From: Deltaproteobacteria bacterium | Lineage (GTDB): Bacteria; Desulfobacterota; GWC2-55-46 | DNA length: 8,141 nt | Direction of reading: 5' to 3' | Assembly: GCA_016182705.1 (NCBI GenBank) | Contig: JACPGA010000179.1 | Location: forward strand, 1-8,141 | Shown here: piece after piece, positions 7,195-8,141 of the stretch | Layout of the letters: every line of letters begins with the position of its first letter | Position numbering within the stretch: position 1 is the first letter of the stretch | Notes under the pieces: generated by a model | Told to the model about the DNA's origin: nothing | Seen by the model: the letters and a program-made list of their open reading frames with translations, nothing else | Databases searched by the model: none | Program-made: the position numbers and the translations under genes

Positions 7195-7634
7195 TAGAAT
7201 ATGGAAGAGTGCTCTGCATAGCCGGCGAATCAGAACCGCTGGAGAAAACCGAGTTAGAGGCAGCCAGGATCGCCAGCTTGTCAGGCGGCAGGCTTATATT
7301 GCTTAATGTAGTTGAAAAATGGCGCAATTCGGATTTTGTAACAACGGATTCGCCTGAATGGAAAGCTGTGCACGAGTCCTGGCTCGCTGAAGCAATGGAG
7401 CTCCTCGATAAAAAAGAGGAGCTCCTTCGTACGCAAGGCCTGTACTCGATAAAAAAGGTGGTCAGAAGCGGCGAGAAGGCTTTTGAGACAATTTCGGTAG
7501 CTGTGGAACAGAATGTCGATATGATAGTCATTCCGAATTATCACAGCTGGTCGATAAAGGGCTTTCTCGCCAATTCCTTTACAAACGATATCATCGCGAA
7601 TTCACCTTGTCCTGTCCTGTGGGTCAATGAATAA
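7191..7634 (+). CDS. UspA-domain (universal stress) protein
   Basis: Encodes 147 aa, the normal size of a single Usp domain. It has an N-terminal strand and helix, 'GRVLCIAGESEPLEKTELEAARIA', then 'GGRLILLNVVEKW', a charged central helix (about 56-82), 'VVRSGEKAFETISVAVEQNVDMIVIPNY', and the final 'NSPCPVLWVNE' typical of the family. The ATP-binding signature G-2X-G-9X-G(S/T) is absent: after 'DMIVI' the chain reads 'PNYHSWSIKGFLANSFTND'. This is therefore probably a non-ATP-binding UspA-type member. The TTG start overlaps the transporter stop (TTGA, 7191-7194), indicating translational coupling, and no better in-frame ATG is available. Co-expression with the transporter suggests a cytoplasmic accessory or regulatory partner; a direct contact is speculation. 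Confidence 0.87.
   Translation: MIEYGRVLCIAGESEPLEKTELEAARIASLSGGRLILLNVVEKWRNSDFVTTDSPEWKAVHESWLAEAMELLDKKEELLRTQGLYSIKKVVRSGEKAFETISVAVEQNVDMIVIPNYHSWSIKGFLANSFTNDIIANSPCPVLWVNE
7397..7425 (+). repeat. Perfect 10-bp inverted repeat inside the usp gene
   Basis: GGAGCTCCTC (7397-7406) and GAGGAGCTCC (7416-7425) are exact complements around GATAAAAAA. The stretch encodes 'MELLDKKEELL', so codon choice for Glu-Leu-Leu on both sides may explain the symmetry. It could form a stable mRNA hairpin in mid-gene; there is no U-tract after it. Confidence 0.5.
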
Positions 7635-7642
7635 GACCTGAT

Positions 7643-7664
7643 TTCAGGCGGCCTGAACGCTTTT
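7643..7664 (+). terminator. Weak hairpin just after usp, possible first terminator
   Basis: TTCAGG (7643-7648) and CCTGAA (7652-7657) form a 6-bp stem around CGG, followed shortly by CGCTTTT. It starts 9 nt after the usp stop. It is much weaker than the inverted repeat at 7712-7755 and may only trim or slow transcription. Confidence 0.3.
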
Positions 7665-7711
7665 GATGTGTCATCCCTGAAGCGAATGGTTTCATAATTG
7701 ATTTGATCTGA

Positions 7712-7755
7712 AAATAGAAAAGGCGGGCGCTTTTCAGCGCCCGCCTTTTCTATTT
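7712..7755. terminator. Strong bidirectional terminator
   Basis: A perfect 19-bp inverted repeat, AAATAGAAAAGGCGGGCGC (7712-7730) and its complement (7737-7755), surrounds TTTTCA. The GC-rich core has A-rich/T-rich outer arms, so either direction ends in a U-rich tract. It lies between the convergent usp gene (+) and the pilin gene (-), 13 nt beyond the stop of the latter. Confidence 0.93.
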
Positions 7756-7768
7756 AAGTAAAAGACCC

Positions 7769-8141
7769 TCAGTTTATGACAGCTCTCCCGCTTGTGGCGT
7801 TTACGCTTACCCTGTATTTTACAACGCTTGCGCCGTCCTTGACGCATATCATCCCGAAGGCCGCCGAGCCGTTCGGCTTGAAGACTATATTCAAATCCGC
7901 GGTTCCGTCGCAGGCGTCGCCGCTCGCCCAGCCGACTTCATCTGATATCGAAGACCAGCTGCCAGCTCCTGTCCAAATGGTGCTGCCGGAGGGCATGTTT
8001 CCCCTTGCCAGCCTGTACCTCCTGGCGTCCATGTCAAATTCGACCCTGTGTTCGAGGTTAGTGGAAAGGGCCATCTGCTTGCTCAGCCTGAAGCCAGAGA
8101 GTATGCCCCAGGCGGCTTCCTTGCAGTTCGACGACTGGCTC
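7769..8141 (-). CDS. GspH/FimT-like minor pilin or pseudopilin, N-terminus beyond window
   Basis: The minus-strand frame is open from the right window edge (first whole codon at 8140) to TGA at 7769, giving 123 visible residues. They begin 'SQSSNCKEAAWGILSGFRLS' and continue through 'KQMALSTNLEHRVEFDMDAR'. The helix 'GILSGFRLSKQMALSTN' followed by beta strands, then 'LNIVFKPNGSAAFG', and an end of the form 'YRVSVNATSGRAVIN', match the C-terminal part of GspH/FimT-type pseudopilins, which sit in type IV pilus or type II secretion fibres. The prepilin peptidase site and hydrophobic N-terminal helix, which would confirm this, lie outside the window. An internal ATG at 8074 is not the real start. 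Two Cys residues (in 'DACDGT' and 'MICVKD') could form a disulfide. Confidence 0.65.
   Translation of the reverse strand, partial: SQSSNCKEAAWGILSGFRLSKQMALSTNLEHRVEFDMDARRYRLARGNMPSGSTIWTGAGSWSSISDEVGWASGDACDGTADLNIVFKPNGSAAFGMICVKDGASVVKYRVSVNATSGRAVIN

Overview
The window looks like chromosomal DNA from a free-living, didermic, sigma54-using bacterium. It is moderately GC-rich, with frequent ATA (Ile) and AGG (Arg) codons. Together with the NtrC-type two-component pair, a DUF2721-like protein, a small Lys-rich protein and a minor-pilin gene, this suggests the Deltaproteobacteria/Nitrospirota neighbourhood. I cannot fix the taxon from the sequence alone. I see no rRNA, tRNA, CRISPR array, transposase or phage gene.

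Layout. Left end (1-1100): a short ComEA-like helix-hairpin-helix protein on + converges on a minus-strand pair, a 59-aa Lys-rich protein followed by a DUF2721-family membrane protein that carries a frameshift. A bidirectional terminator lies between them. Next (1128-2650) is a secreted right-handed beta-helix protein on the minus strand, preceded by a CRP/FNR-type operator and a candidate sigma70 promoter. Then (2651-5591) a histidine kinase and an NtrC-type response regulator form a minus-strand operon with a 1-nt gap.

A 427-bp regulatory region (5592-6018) separates this operon from a divergent plus-strand operon: a NarK/NNP-family nitrate/nitrite transporter and a UspA-domain protein overlapping it by 4 nt. 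The region holds two identical 16-bp direct repeats 21 bp apart, a sigma54 promoter with correct GG/GC spacing about 110-130 bp downstream of them, and a leader of about 180 nt with two tandem hairpins. A strong 19-bp inverted-repeat terminator separates this operon from a convergent, edge-truncated GspH/FimT-like minor pilin (7769-8141).

The most coherent system is central. The kinase senses a periplasmic signal, the sigma54 activator binds the twin repeats as an enhancer, and it drives the divergent narK-like/usp operon, with possible further control in the leader. The parts are seen in the sequence; the wiring is inferred. Oddities are a GAFTNA instead of GAFTGA loop in the activator, an apparent in-frame loss of about 16 residues from a transmembrane helix of the transporter, the frameshift in the DUF2721 gene, and a beta-helix protein that stops where a fibronectin-like domain might begin.
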